A stretch of DNA of 64,000 bases, taken from the NCBI GenBank assembly GCA_023105745.1, contig JALGQZ010000009.1:37765359-37829358 (forward strand). Reading direction: 5' to 3'. Positions 25,301 through 35,939 of the stretch are shown here, one piece after another. The stretch comes from Austropuccinia psidii (lineage: Eukaryota; Basidiomycota; Pucciniomycetes; Pucciniales; Sphaerophragmiaceae). The notes beneath the pieces are model-generated. The model was given only the letters and a program-made list of their open reading frames with translations, was not told where the DNA came from and did not search any database. A program made the position numbers and the translations under genes. Position 1 is the first letter of the stretch, and each line of letters starts with the position of its first letter.

Positions 25301-26018
25301 CCCACTGCTCCTCCAGGGATGCATGAAAAGATAAAGGAGGAGGGTCCATATCCCCTTGAAAGAGATGAAGTGAAGATATGGCAACATCTTCTCCAACATC
25401 CTTTATCTCTTTGAAGACTTCATCTCTTGATGGAAGTACTTCCTGAGAGACAATAAGGGAAGGGATATGGACAGAAGAAGGAAGGGAAGGTGTCTTAAGT
25501 TCACCAACCAGAGCAACACTGTTGACAGCAGTGGCTAAGTCATTACTAGTAGAAGGAATAATACCACTAGAATCATAGGTGATCAATCCATTTTTCCAAT
25601 CAATAATGGGATTAAAATGGTAAAAGATATCATAGCCCAATATCAGGTCTTCTCCCTTGGGTGAATCTATGATAAAGAAGTCTCATTCAAAGCTTGGAAA
25701 GGAAGGCAAGTCAACTACCCACTTGGTATAATGGGTGATGAACAAGGCAGGGGATTCATTAGAATCCTAAATGAAAAGAGGAATCTTTTCAGGGAGCTCT
25801 GACAGAGTCAATGAGCACTTGAGAACAAAATTCTTTGCAATAAAAGAGTTTGTAGCACCAGAATCAATGAGAATACTATTAAAAATATCAGAGACAGAAG
25901 AGAAAATAAGAAATTTTAAAGATTTCTTGACACTAGTATTCATAGTGCACAATTGTGCTCTTGAAGGAAATAAGTGAGAACCATTGAACACATCATGATT
26001 CCCACTCAGGTGTTTCCC
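22305..26018 (-). pseudogene. pol: B2 pol: protease, RT, RNase H, integrase, chromodomain, with four stops
   Basis: All domains are in one frame, -1 relative to gag: protease (ILIDSGATNSF, near 25880), reverse transcriptase with YLDD at 24681-24692, RNase H (ETDASDYALGAVLSQ, near 24230; TDHSSLQYF near 24045), and integrase with a DD35E set (SMDFITQ, SDRGSLF, TDGQTERVNQ). One zinc-binding Cys is changed (PSFQQC). A chromodomain ends it (EWEVAQVLDSKLKRGKLWY, TTWEPASNL), with stop at 22305. In-frame stops are at 25767-25769, 25683-25685, 25128-25130 and 24135-24137. From 24134 to 22305 the frame is open. This places the family in the chromoviruses. The product would be inactive as one polyprotein. 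Confidence 0.9.
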
Positions 26019-27367
26019 TGCTTGCTAGGGAAGCCTCTTGATGATGACCCAGGCTTGTTCTGAGGTCTCTTGAAGCATTTTTCAATTAGGTGCTTTCCAC
26101 CACAATAAGTACACAACCCCTCTTTAATCCTCCTCTCCTTTTCAGAACCAATTAATTTATTGTCCTTATTGAGGAGAGCAGCATGGGGCTTGTCCTTTGA
26201 AGCTTGAAATTGCTTGCCCTTCTTGTTCTTCTTCTGGTGAGACCCCTTTGAAGATGAGTTTTGAGGAGGCCTAGATTGATTGGATTCAATGACTGGAGGC
26301 TTCTTCTCTTGATTGCAACCCTTTTCTTTTTGCCTCTCATGATATCTTGTGTCTAATTCTAAGGTGACATCCATAAGTTCTTGAAGAGTATCAAAAGTTC
26401 CAGGGTGAGAAGCCAACCGATCCAATAATCTTGATGCCAATCTTCTTCTGTAAACATGGATATAAGCTCTTTCCCCCCAATCTCCAATTCTTGACATTAA
26501 GCTTCTGAAATCTGCAATGTACAAGGAAACATGACCACTTTCCTTCATCCTCAAATTGTCCAACTCTTGTTCAGCTTTCCTGACTTCATTGGGGTCACCA
26601 AACAGAGTGAATAATTGAGATTCAAATAATGGCCAATTATTGAGGAGGTAGGAAGGGTCTTCATTGGAAATATTTGAGAGATAGGGTTCAATCCACTTTC
26701 CAGCTCTACCAGTGAGGAAAGAAGTTGAGTAAAGAACTTTCTTCCTGTCAGAGAAGAAATTTTCTGCATCATTATGGAAGATTAATTGACAGGATTGGAT
26801 AAAACCTCTCAATTTATGAGCTTGAGTATTATCAAAAGAATCAGGTGCCTCCATTGATGGAGTCTTGAAAGCAGGGGCTTTGGAATTGTCCCTGGGAGCA
26901 ACTACTTGAGTGAGTTTCCCCATGAATTGAGTCATCTGCTCCATCATCTTGAGGAGACTTGGATCAGTTTGAGAGACAAGAGGTTGACTATAAAGGGCTA
27001 GATTAGAACCCTGAGGCACCTCTGGAGCATTTTCCAAGGCATCTGCCACTTCAGTTTCCCCAGAATCTTCCTCTTCCACAGACTCTTCCCCCTCTTCATC
27101 TTCAACTTCCCCTTGTCTTGCTCTTGCACCTTCAGACATGCCAGGGTAGCCACCCAAAAGTCCAGAGAAAGATCTTGATCTTCTAGATCTCATCCCACCT
27201 CCTCTTGAGGGTGCCGCTCCTTCCATTGGTGGTCCTCTGTCCAAATTTGCACTCAGTTGATGAACTGATGGTGTGCGGTCAAGAGGAGCCCTTGCTGTAG
27301 GAGTGAGAACAGCTTGAGTTCTTTGGGATCTAGTATTTTTGGATGGGGGACTATGCTGAACTGGCAT
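26006..27367 (-). CDS. gag: B2 Gag
   Basis: It encodes 453 residues from ATG at 27367 (MPVQHSPPSKNTRSQRTQ). The N-terminal third is Ser/Pro/Arg-rich, then acidic (EDEEGEESVEEEDSGE). The capsid part follows (KLRGFIQSCQLIFHNDAENF, FLTGRAGKWIEPYLSN, RMKESGHVSLYIADFRSLM), then a Lys-rich tail and a zinc knuckle CTYCGGKHLIEKC, spaced CX2CX3HX4C, one residue short of the canonical CX2CX4HX4C. The start was chosen because B1 conserves it; upstream in-frame residues are not conserved. The gag stop at 26006-26008 follows the frameshift heptamer. It would form the virus-like particle and bind element RNA. Confidence 0.85.
   Translation of the reverse strand: MPVQHSPPSKNTRSQRTQAVLTPTARAPLDRTPSVHQLSANLDRGPPMEGAAPSRGGGMRSRRSRSFSGLLGGYPGMSEGARARQGEVEDEEGEESVEEEDSGETEVADALENAPEVPQGSNLALYSQPLVSQTDPSLLKMMEQMTQFMGKLTQVVAPRDNSKAPAFKTPSMEAPDSFDNTQAHKLRGFIQSCQLIFHNDAENFFSDRKKVLYSTSFLTGRAGKWIEPYLSNISNEDPSYLLNNWPLFESQLFTLFGDPNEVRKAEQELDNLRMKESGHVSLYIADFRSLMSRIGDWGERAYIHVYRRRLASRLLDRLASHPGTFDTLQELMDVTLELDTRYHERQKEKGCNQEKKPPVIESNQSRPPQNSSSKGSHQKKNKKGKQFQASKDKPHAALLNKDNKLIGSEKERRIKEGLCTYCGGKHLIEKCFKRPQNKPGSSSRGFPSKQGNT
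26012..26018 (-). promoter_or_regulatory. -1 ribosomal frameshift heptamer GGGAAAC
   Basis: On the minus strand the gag codons CAG GGA AAC ACC TGA contain G GGA AAC in the right phase (X XXY YYZ), two codons before the gag stop. A -1 slip enters the pol frame (GNHDVFNGSHLF), which is open from about 20 bases upstream of the gag stop. GGGAAAC is a known slippery sequence in several retroviruses. I did not identify a downstream stem or pseudoknot. Confidence 0.7.
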
Positions 27368-28151
27368 TTTGAATAAAATTAAATAAAACTTGATGGTACT
27401 TTGAATAAAATAGGGCTTGACCAAAACAATCAAATGAGAATCTTGATGAACTTGAGAAATCAATCAATAGTCTTGAAGTGAATCAATATGAATAAATCTT
27501 GAAGAGTGAAGGTGACAAAGTCAAATTCTTATGAATAATCAATTTCAATCAATAAGTCAAATCAAGTAAATCAAGTCAATTCAAAATCAAATCAATTAAG
27601 CCTTGAGGAATTCAATCAATATCTTCAAAAATCAATTCAATTTTCTTGAGGAATCAAATTCAAATCAATAAATCAAATCAAATCTTGAGGATAAATCAGC
27701 TATCTTGAGGAATCAAATCAAGTCAATCAATCAAATCAATCAAAGTCAAATCAAAGTCTTGAGGTGAAAACAATGTCTTGAGGAATCAATCAATAAATTT
27801 GAGAAATTTCAAAACCAAAATCACTGAATACCCCAATCAATAAAAATCCCTGAATGATGAATCAATTAACCCAAATGATTCCACTCAAATAACCTGATAA
27901 AAACCTGAATTCAGACAAAAAGAGAAATGAGAATGATAAAGAATAAAATGAAATGGTCAGCAGAATTTTTGAAATGAGAAAAAGAATCAATTTTCATTTT
28001 GAATGAAATGAATGAGACGAAAATTGACGAGAGAGAAAAAATCATAAAAAATCATAAAAATCATAAAATCATGAAAAGGTCATAATTGAAGAATAAGAGA
28101 AATGAGTAAAATGAATGAAAGAAAGAATCAAATATGAGGTAATTGATTTAA
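27368..28151 (-). other. B2 untranslated leader, CTTGAGGAATCAA-rich
   Basis: This A-rich (plus strand) non-coding leader lies between the 5' LTR and gag. It repeats variants of CTTGAGGAATCAA (near 27602, 27643, 27688, 27703, 27758 and 27775), the reverse complement of the B1 leader motif. Directly inside the LTR the minus strand reads TTAAATCAATTACC, so no TGG-type primer-binding site is visible. Confidence 0.6.
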
Positions 28152-28898
28152 TGTCACAGGGGCTCTTTGAAGTGAAGAGGGCCTGGCACTCAGTAAACTG
28201 GGACTCACTTATGGAGGGCTCAAGGATATGGCAAAAAGGAATACACTGAAGAGTGTTAAAGATAAATTGCTAAAAGAATGAATATAAGAAAAGCAACAAC
28301 AAGAAATAAGAGTACGAAATAGAAGAGCCAACCACAAACAAGTCCAAGTCCACTGTTTCAACCTGTCAGAATGGAAAGAGAAGGGTTAATAGGGATATGG
28401 CCACCCAACTCATACTGTACAGGCAAAGACTAACTTAAAATTAAATAATTATAATACCCAATTATAAGGATAAGAATAATTATAAAATAATAAATAAAGT
28501 AAATTAATTAACTGGGGAAAAGTCCCCAGGGGGGAGAAAGAGGGGCTGGTATATGTGAGAATCACCAGCCCTGATCCAGAGGAAGAATTTTCATGAGAAT
28601 AATTGATGATTGAATTGAGTCTGGCCAATACAGGTCCTGTACAGCTGTACAGAACCTGTACAAGAGGTGTGGTGTATTTGAGTGATCATACAGTTCCATA
28701 CTGGTGTATTGAAACTGTATTGGGTGAATCCAACCTGTACAGGTATTGACAGGCTGTATTGATGTACCAAGCTGAATGCATGTTTCAGAATGAAGATTGC
28801 TGAAACTGAATACTGATGCAGATACTGGATTTGCTGATTTGGGGTGTTTGAGTGGGTGTATGAATGAATACCCTTACCCCTGATGGATGGTTGTTACA
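28152..28898 (-). repeat. B2 5' LTR (747 bp)
   Basis: On the plus strand it runs TGTCACAGGGGCTC... to ...GGTTGTTACA; on the minus strand it begins TGTAACAACC and ends GTGACA. It contains a perfect 16-bp palindrome CTGTACAGCTGTACAG near 28647-28662 that the other B2 LTR lacks. Its right edge abuts the resumed C reverse transcriptase. Confidence 0.92.
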
Positions 28899-31311
28899 GC
28901 ACCTTGCAAGACTTGCAAGAGTACTTCACAAAGTTGCAGAAGTGAACATGAAAATCTCACTTAAAAAATGTAATTTTGGTTTTGAAGAACTTAAAGCATT
29001 AGGACATATTGTTTCTGGTTTAAGCTTGGGTATTGACAAAAACAAAGTAGCAGCAGTGTTACTTAAGCCAATACCCCAGAATAAAAAAGAAATGATGTCT
29101 TTTCTTGGGTTTGCCAGTTATTATAGGCAACACTTGAAAGACTTTGCAATTCTAGCCAAGTCACTTTACAGAATCTGTGATCAACAGACTGTATTTGAGA
29201 TGACACAAGAGAGAATTAAAGCTTATGAGAAGATAAGGAAATCTCTTACAGAAGCACCTTTACTCCTCATGCCTGACTGGAATATTCCTTTTAAATTGTA
29301 CATTGATGCATGTGGAGATGGATTGGGGGCAGCCCTACATCAAGTCCAAATTATTGATGACAAACCTACAGAAGGACCAGTTTGTTACATCTCAAGGCAA
29401 ATCAAACCAACAGAAGCCAGATATGGTGCAAGCCAAATGGAGTGCTTATGTTTGGTATGGGCACTTGAGAAATTACACTATTATCTTGATGGAAGTGTTT
29501 TTGAAGTGATAACTGACTGTAATGCAGTAAAATCACTTCTTAAAATGAAAACTCCCAACAGACACATGTTGAGATGGCAAATAGCCATTCAGGAATATAG
29601 AGGAAACATGACTATAGTCCACAAAGCAGGAAACATTCACAAGAATGCTGATGGACTTACCAGGTGGGCATTAGCCAACACTCCTGATACCCCAGCTTAT
29701 GTACCCTTGGAAGCTGAACCACAGATTCCAATTGAAGGGATTAATATAACTGATATTGGGACTGAATTCTTTGAAGAGGTCAGAGAATCTTATAAGCAAG
29801 ACAAGAATTTCCATATCTTGACTTCTTTATTAGATAAAGACTGCAAAGATACATCTTTGGTCAATGCACTAGATGAGGTTTGGAGAAATTCATATCCTGA
29901 AGGGAGATTTCACTTGTTTGATGGGATTATTTACCACAGAACCAAACATTCTTGTGTAATGACATTATGCAGCAGATTGCTTATCAATACAATTCTTCAT
30001 GAATGCCATGATAGCATCTACTATGGACACCTGGCAGAGGACAGAACACTTGAAAAAGTAAAGAACTGTGCATGGTGGCCATCTTGGAGAAAAGAAACCA
30101 TTGAATATTGCCATACCTGTGACAGATGCCAGAAAGCAAACAGGAGTACAGGCAAGAAATTTGGACTTATGATCCATATTCAAGAACCAAAATCCCCATG
30201 GGAAGTTGTTCACATGGATTGGGTCACAGCACTTCCTCCAAGTGGTGACAAAAGTTATAATGCTTGTTTAGTCATTGTGGACAGATATAGCAAGACTCCC
30301 ATATTCTTACCATGTCATAAAGATGACACTGCTATGGACACAGCTCTTCTTCTATGGAGTAAAGTAATTTCTCATACAGGATTGTTTAGGAATATCATAA
30401 GTGACAGAGATCCCAAGTTCACATCTGCACCTTGGACCAATCTTCATAGATTGTTTGGGACTAAGTTATCATTCTCTACAGCATATCACCCTCAGACAGA
30501 TGGGCTAGCAGAGAGGATGATTCAAACTTTAGAAGACATGATCAGGAGATTTTGTGCTTATGGGTTAGAATTCAAAGACTCAGAAGGCTTTACCCATGAC
30601 TGGTGCACTCTGATACCTGCATTGGGATTGGCATACAAGACATCAGTCCATTCTTCCACAGGACAAACTCCTGCTATGTTAGAAAAAGGATGGAATCCAA
30701 GACTCCCAGCAGACACACTGAGGAAAGACTTGATTGACATTCATCCTACAGCTTCCAGCTTCAAGATAATGCTTGATAAAGTAAAACATCATGCAAAACA
30801 AAGTATTTATGATGCTTTTGATCATGCAAAACAGAAGTGGGACAAGAGTCATAAAGTACCAGACTTCAAAGTAGGGGACTTAGTTCTAGTTTCAACCTTG
30901 AATTTTAATAATATCAAAGGCCCAAAGAAACTTAAAGATTCTTATGTAGGACCTTTTGTTATTGTTGCCTTACATGGAACCAATGCAGTTCAAGTGGAAT
31001 TGAGTGGTGAATTGGAAAATAAACACCCCACTTTTCCAGTCAGCTTGATAAAACCTTATCAACCAGCTGATAAAGAATTTTTTCCTCTAAGGAACCCAAC
31101 TCCTTTAACTGTCCCACCAGTGGAACAGAATGAAGACAAAGAGATAAAGAAAATCATTAAAGAAAGGAGACTTAGGGGTAAAAATCAGAGAGAATATCTT
31201 GTCAGATATAGAAATCCAGTACATGAAGATGAATGGCTGGCAGAATCAGATATACCTGACTCAGATAAACTCTTGAGAAGATTTAGACATCAAAGAAGGC
31301 CACAAGCCTGA
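28899..31311 (+). pseudogene. pol: C pol, part 2: RT end, RNase H, integrase, chromodomain-like tail
   Basis: After B2 the C frame resumes at about 28900 ([18 protein letters not shown]) and is open to the stop at 31309-31311. In order: reverse transcriptase thumb and connection, RNase H ([15 protein letters not shown] near 29299; NADGLTRW near 29645), integrase zinc finger ([11 protein letters not shown]...CHTCDRCQ near 30000-30135) and core ([27 protein letters not shown]), then a C-terminal chromodomain-like segment ([17 protein letters not shown]). Open frame further upstream reads through the B2 LTR and is not part of the protein. Without part 1 it cannot make a polyprotein. Confidence 0.9.
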
Positions 31312-31455
31312 ATATGTCTATGAATGTGCTTAGAATTACTTGATCTGAGTAATGCAAAGAGGTTGGACAGTGGACATTAACCCCCTTTTGGGGCTTTTTA
31401 TTATTTCTATCATTGATAAAATTGTAGTACAATTTTACTTTTTGGTGGGAGGGAA
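31312..31455 (+). promoter_or_regulatory. C 3' untranslated stretch with polypurine tract (31444-31455)
   Basis: Between the pol stop and the 3' LTR the last bases are GGTGGGAGGGAA, after a T-run, immediately before TGTGAGCC. A1 and A2 have GGTGGTAGGGAA at the same position. It fits a plus-strand primer site. Confidence 0.75.
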
Positions 31456-33394
31456 TGTGAGCCTTGAGGTATCTTTTACATACCCAAATAGGCCACAATT
31501 ATCTTAAAAAGAAATTTTGAATTATACATAACTCATAAGTCATGCATATATCCAAAATTCATCATTTTTGATTTCAGAAAAGATGAATAACTTTTTATTG
31601 AGTAAGTAGATCCATGGATTTAAGGGCAGATTTGGATTCTACACAAAAATTCACCTAGGGTAGCTCCATAGAGTGAATAAGCTCAAATTAACTCTTTGAG
31701 GTGGTAAAATGGAAAATACTTCAATACCACATCATCAATACCACATCATCAATACCACATAAAAGATCCGTGAAAATGTTTGTTTTTCTTAATTTCACGC
31801 CAAAATAATGGGAAAGTGAGAAATCCCATGTTACATATACACTAAGAATAGTGTTATGCATGTTTTGAGCACTTAATCTCATGTTATTCTTACATGGACT
31901 TTTGGTACACCCATAGTGGATATCTCACTTTAAGCTTAATTTTCTATTTTGACATAAAAAATAGGCAAGGGGGACAAAATACATCAAAGAGAGCCAGGGT
32001 ACCCAGCTTCTGAGGCCTCAGAGGCGTGGACAGCTCTGAAGCTTGGATACATGGCTGATCTTAGACTAATTGGTAAAACAAAACCTTTTGGGAACTTGGT
32101 TACCATGTCACAACTACTGTAAATCTTAAGAAAATAGCAAATAACCTACTATTTTGACGTGCCAAGGAGGTAAAGAGCTACTTAGACTCCTGTAACCACC
32201 TCAATTATTAATGCCTTTCCATGGATAAACCCCAAAAAAGTAATTAAAACCCTTTTTGGACTTGTATCCATTGATTTACCTCATAGCAACGAGTGAAACA
32301 CTGATATTTGCAATTCTGCATAGAAATGAGGTAACAACTTCAACAATTCATTAAAAATACAATTCTTAATGAATCTTTCTTAAACTTTCAGGACCAATGG
32401 AGAACTATATTATCTATGGTACAACCAAAAAGAATCACAGTTTTACTAGTAAAATCAAAAGGTTTACTTACAGTCCATTTTTGACTATTCTACATGAAAC
32501 ACTGAATCTTCAAAAATTCACAGTAATTACATCCTGTGATGAAATTGGCAATAACATTGATAACTTTGAGAAATAAATGATTATTTTGGAATAAAAGAAG
32601 ATTTACAGATGTTACTCCTTTTATTCTTAGCCATATTGGGAGTGGTACTCATGTAAAAGCATTAATTAAGTAATTATGATAATCTTACGTGACAACAGAT
32701 GATGCAATCAATAGTCCAAAAAGGTTTATTGCTTTATCACTCACTGGTTTTTCAGTTTTCTCCATGGCATGCCTCTGTGAGCTGTTGTTGACTTAAAAGA
32801 AGCCTCTTCTTGCTGTTTTTTTCCAAAAAATCATCATCTTACTATCATTTAACTCATTGCTACCAACAAGTAAGTATTAGTTACCTCTATTCTTAAGTGT
32901 TTTAATCTTTCAGAATCAACCAGAAAGACGTTAAATCATAGAATCCAACTATATATTGTTGTAATACTGTTTTAAATCCATTTTGATCCCTTAAATCCAC
33001 AATTCTATGTCAAATCTCTCTACTTTATCTTTCAATAAGTTCTTTGGAATATTAGTGAGTGATTTATTTTTAATTCTTAAAGGTTTTTTCTAAAATTAGT
33101 TTTCTTCAAGAATTATCATTAGAATTATTCTTGCAAAAGAGAATTATATATTGAAATAATCTTATCATATTAATAAAAAGAAGTTTTTATTGTTAAATTC
33201 TTCTTGTAATTGATTCTTGTAGACAATTACTGCTTACTGTTATAATCACTAGTAGTTTATAACACGTGAAAGAAAAAATTTTTAGTTATTTAATTGTGGC
33301 TATAATAATACTTTATTATTATATTTCATAAGAACAGAAATAGTGCTGTTGATTAATAGTAATATTATCATCAGTTTCATAGTCACATCTTACA
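31456..33394 (+). repeat. C 3' LTR (1939 bp)
   Basis: It pairs with 10901-12824. It carries a 15-bp local duplication (ACATCATCAATACCA near 31728-31757) absent from the 5' LTR. The right flank CAACC (33395-33399) is the target-site duplication. Confidence 0.93.
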
Positions 33395-33407
33395 CAACCT
33401 TACCAAC
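33395..33407 (+). other. 13-bp remnant of B1 between two insertions
   Basis: The bases CAACCTTACCAAC are chromodomain codons of B1 (…Asn Leu Thr Asn…). They hold the right duplication of C (CAACC, 33395-33399) and the left duplication of A1 (CCAAC, 33403-33407). Confidence 0.88.
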
Positions 33408-35192
33408 TTTTAAACCTTTGAGATATGACCACATACCCAAAAAGGTTGCAAGAAATATTTGAAATAATTATACATTAAAAATAATTACCTTAAAACTACA
33501 AAAGTGCCGTAAATTGGCATAAAACCTGGTTTAACTTGAAAACCAATGAATACACATGTGAAATAAATTATAAAATTGGATTCCCCATGGTAAAATACAC
33601 ATATACCATTTTTATGGCATATCTGTAAAGTCAATATTTAATGAGTTATAAGTAGTAATACCTTATAAAAAACACGAATCCTTAATTATTTCAAATACCA
33701 ATGAAACAACATGTGCAATAAATGGTACCATTGGATTCCCCATAAACATCTACACATAAAACAATTAATAAGATAAGCTCCAAAGTCAATACTTAAGTAA
33801 TTAAGCTGAATATATGCACTTTTTTGGTCAACACATATATTCAAGGATTTTAGCAAATATCTTTTGAAATATGCATGATAGAGTTATTAACTAAAAATAA
33901 AATCATCACGTAATTACTGTAGGAGCACAGAAATGAAGTTTATTTCACAAGTTATAAACAAGGTTAAAACCTCTAAGGGATTATTGATTAAAATCAACAG
34001 AGCTGTTGACCACTTTGTTGTGAAGGTAGTCCAAGCTTAAAAAAAAGTAGACAGTTGGATTCTACTACTTTATTTGTGAATAATGATGTATTTTTTATTA
34101 TAATATTCAAGGTATAACCCCTTGAAATCATGGTTTGAAGTTTGAAATATTAAATTTTTACAGAAAAGATGAGTTACAAGAAAAATCATCCAAAATAGAG
34201 TTTTGATGATGTAATCAAATGCTGTTGGCAGCATAATGAGGCTATGAAACGCTATTAGAATTCACCCTCTCAATTTCTGTAGCGTGTAAAACCTAAAAGC
34301 TTTTAAGGATCAAATCTTGAGCTTAATTTGATCATGTATGATCACTCACTGTAACCGTAAATTACGTTTAACAGTCATATGAGTGATACAATTGGTGAAT
34401 ACTGTTATTTTATGATTAAAACTAATAAAATCCACAAATTTTGGGGTTCTTCCAAGCCTTGACGTCATCAAACTTAGAGTTATAGTGATAACTCTAAATA
34501 ATGGCATAATAATGAGATAATATGGTTTGATCATGATGTAATCATCACCAAACCTTAAACTATTGATCAATTCCAGTGGATATGATCAGTGCACGTCTAA
34601 TAGAAGCCTGTTGGAATCTAGGAGGAAGGAATTTAATATAAATAGAGCTCTTTTGACTCTATTTTCCCCTCAGACGCTTACAAAACATTAAATCATTAAA
34701 TAAAAAGGTAATTTCTTTATTCTTTATATATAAATCTTTTATATTATTAAAGACCAAAGATAAATCTTATAATAATCTTCATCTTTGATGTGATTATTGC
34801 AATTATTTGATTGTTTTGCTTAAATTTCTCTTAAAAACCTCAATTCCACATAGAACCAAGAAAATTTGTAATTTCTCTTAAATTTTATTGTAAGTACAAT
34901 TTAAATAAGTTGTATTTACATTTCTAGGCGTAAAATTATTCAAAATTTTTATATTAAGCATTAAAAGTATGTTATTTCTCTCATTATAATAATTCTTCTC
35001 TATTATTACTTTTAATAATTCTATTATTGATATAAATAGTATTTATATTAATTTATAATCTTAATATTGGTAATATTATTGTTATTGATTGTTTTTTATT
35101 GATAAAAAACAGTTTTTTACGCCTTCATTATTTATTGGTAACAATAATAAAGTGCTTTTAAATATATTAATTATCTTATATTAATATATTTA
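33408..35192 (+). repeat. A1 5' LTR, left part
   Basis: It matches the A2 LTR in inverse orientation, from the decayed TG end to the MULE insertion point. A core-promoter-like TATAAATA at 34637-34644 is followed by GAGCTCTTTTGACTC, conserved in all A LTRs of the window. The last eight bases, TATATTTA (35185-35192), are the MULE target duplication. Confidence 0.9.
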
Positions 35193-35298
35193 GGGTGTTG
35201 GTAAAAACACGTAAGCTTTTAGTCAAAATACATAATCCCTTACATGTTTTTACCAATTTATGGTAAAAACACTTACGTTTATGGTAAAAACACGTAAG
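35193..35298. repeat. MULE left terminal and subterminal repeats
   Basis: Four copies of a GGTAAAAACACGTAAG-like word occur in alternating orientation: about 35200-35215 (+), 35239-35254 (-), 35262-35277 (+, variant) and 35283-35298 (+). Such clustered subterminal repeats are typical transposase binding sites. Confidence 0.8.
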
Positions 35299-35459
35299 TG
35301 ACTTTATTTTTCAAAAAAAATCCTCAGGCTCAGTTTTGAGGGTTTTTTCAATTTTTTCGCCATATTTTTCCCAACTTGGCATGTCAATAGGAACAAATTT
35401 TTTTAATTTTTTTTTTTGCCAAATTTCACCAATTTGGCCAATATGCCAAAATGGCATAT

Positions 35460-35815
35460 TTTTTCAAAAATTCATTTAAAATCTTCCCACTTATGAATTT
35501 CCTTCATTTATTTTTGAAAACGAAGGGTTCAATGTGAAGAATAAAGAACCAGAATCTCATAATTTTGGGAATTTTTTGGGTGGGACAAGTGAAGGTGCAA
35601 AAAGGGTTTTTTTAAAATGTTTTTTCCCATCATTTGAATATGCCTATTTTTAAAAAGTGAATTCAATAACTTCCCACTTATGAATTTCCTTCATTTTTTT
35701 TTAAATTAAAGGGTTTAATCTGGCCAATAAGGAACCAGAAGATCATGAATTGGGAAATTTTTTTTGGTGGGACAACAAGTGAAGGCGCAATGAGTGTTTG
35801 TTTTCTTGTGTGTAA
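35460..35815. repeat. imperfect tandem duplication inside the MULE
   Basis: Two copies about 187 bp apart share CTTCCCACTTATGAATTTCC (about 35482 and 35669), AAGGGTT(C/T)AAT, AA(A)GGAACCAGAA and GGTGGGACAA...GTGAAGG(T/C)GCAA. The segment is non-coding and lies 3' of the transposase gene. Confidence 0.75.
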
Positions 35816-35939
35816 TATGACTATTTTCAAGTACAAAAGCTCCACAGGTTTGATAAAAAAGGAGACTGAGGTGGGATGTAAGCAATAAATATGACTGAGG
35901 AGGGGGATAATTGGCATAAATTGTATATACAAAAATCAT

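Larger units (their letters stand above)
18604..28898 (-). mobile_element. B2: near-complete Ty3/gypsy chromovirus, family B, inserted in C
   Basis: Read on the minus strand it has a 5' LTR (28152-28898), leader, gag (27367-26006), pol (to 22305), an extra 3' region with an opposite-strand gene (20295-21535), a polypurine tract (19337-19350) and a 3' LTR (18604-19336). No target-site duplication is left: the outer end of the 3' LTR and about 45 bp of C reverse transcriptase were deleted at the left junction. Gag is open. Pol has four in-frame stops, so this copy cannot make a full Pol. Confidence 0.9.
10901..33394 (+). mobile_element. C: Ty3/gypsy element, family C, inserted in B1 and itself interrupted
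   Basis: The LTRs lie at 10901-12824 and 31456-33394, both TGTGAGCC...ATCTTACA. Perfect 5-bp target-site duplications CAACC flank the element (10896-10900 and 33395-33399). Inside are a primer-binding candidate, a leader gene, gag-pol in one frame and a polypurine tract. Two later insertions split it: a C-type solo LTR (15621-17541) in the gag-protease junction and element B2 (18604-28898) in reverse transcriptase. Stops, frameshifts and loss of the YIDD box make it defective. Confidence 0.92.

Noticed and set aside
28864..28898. Pol open frame starting inside the B2 LTR
   Set aside because: Open frame continues by chance across the LTR edge. Homology to family A pol begins only after 28898.
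35678..35939. Short frames 3' of the MULE transposase
   Set aside because: They lie in an imperfect tandem duplication and read AT-rich sequence without motifs.
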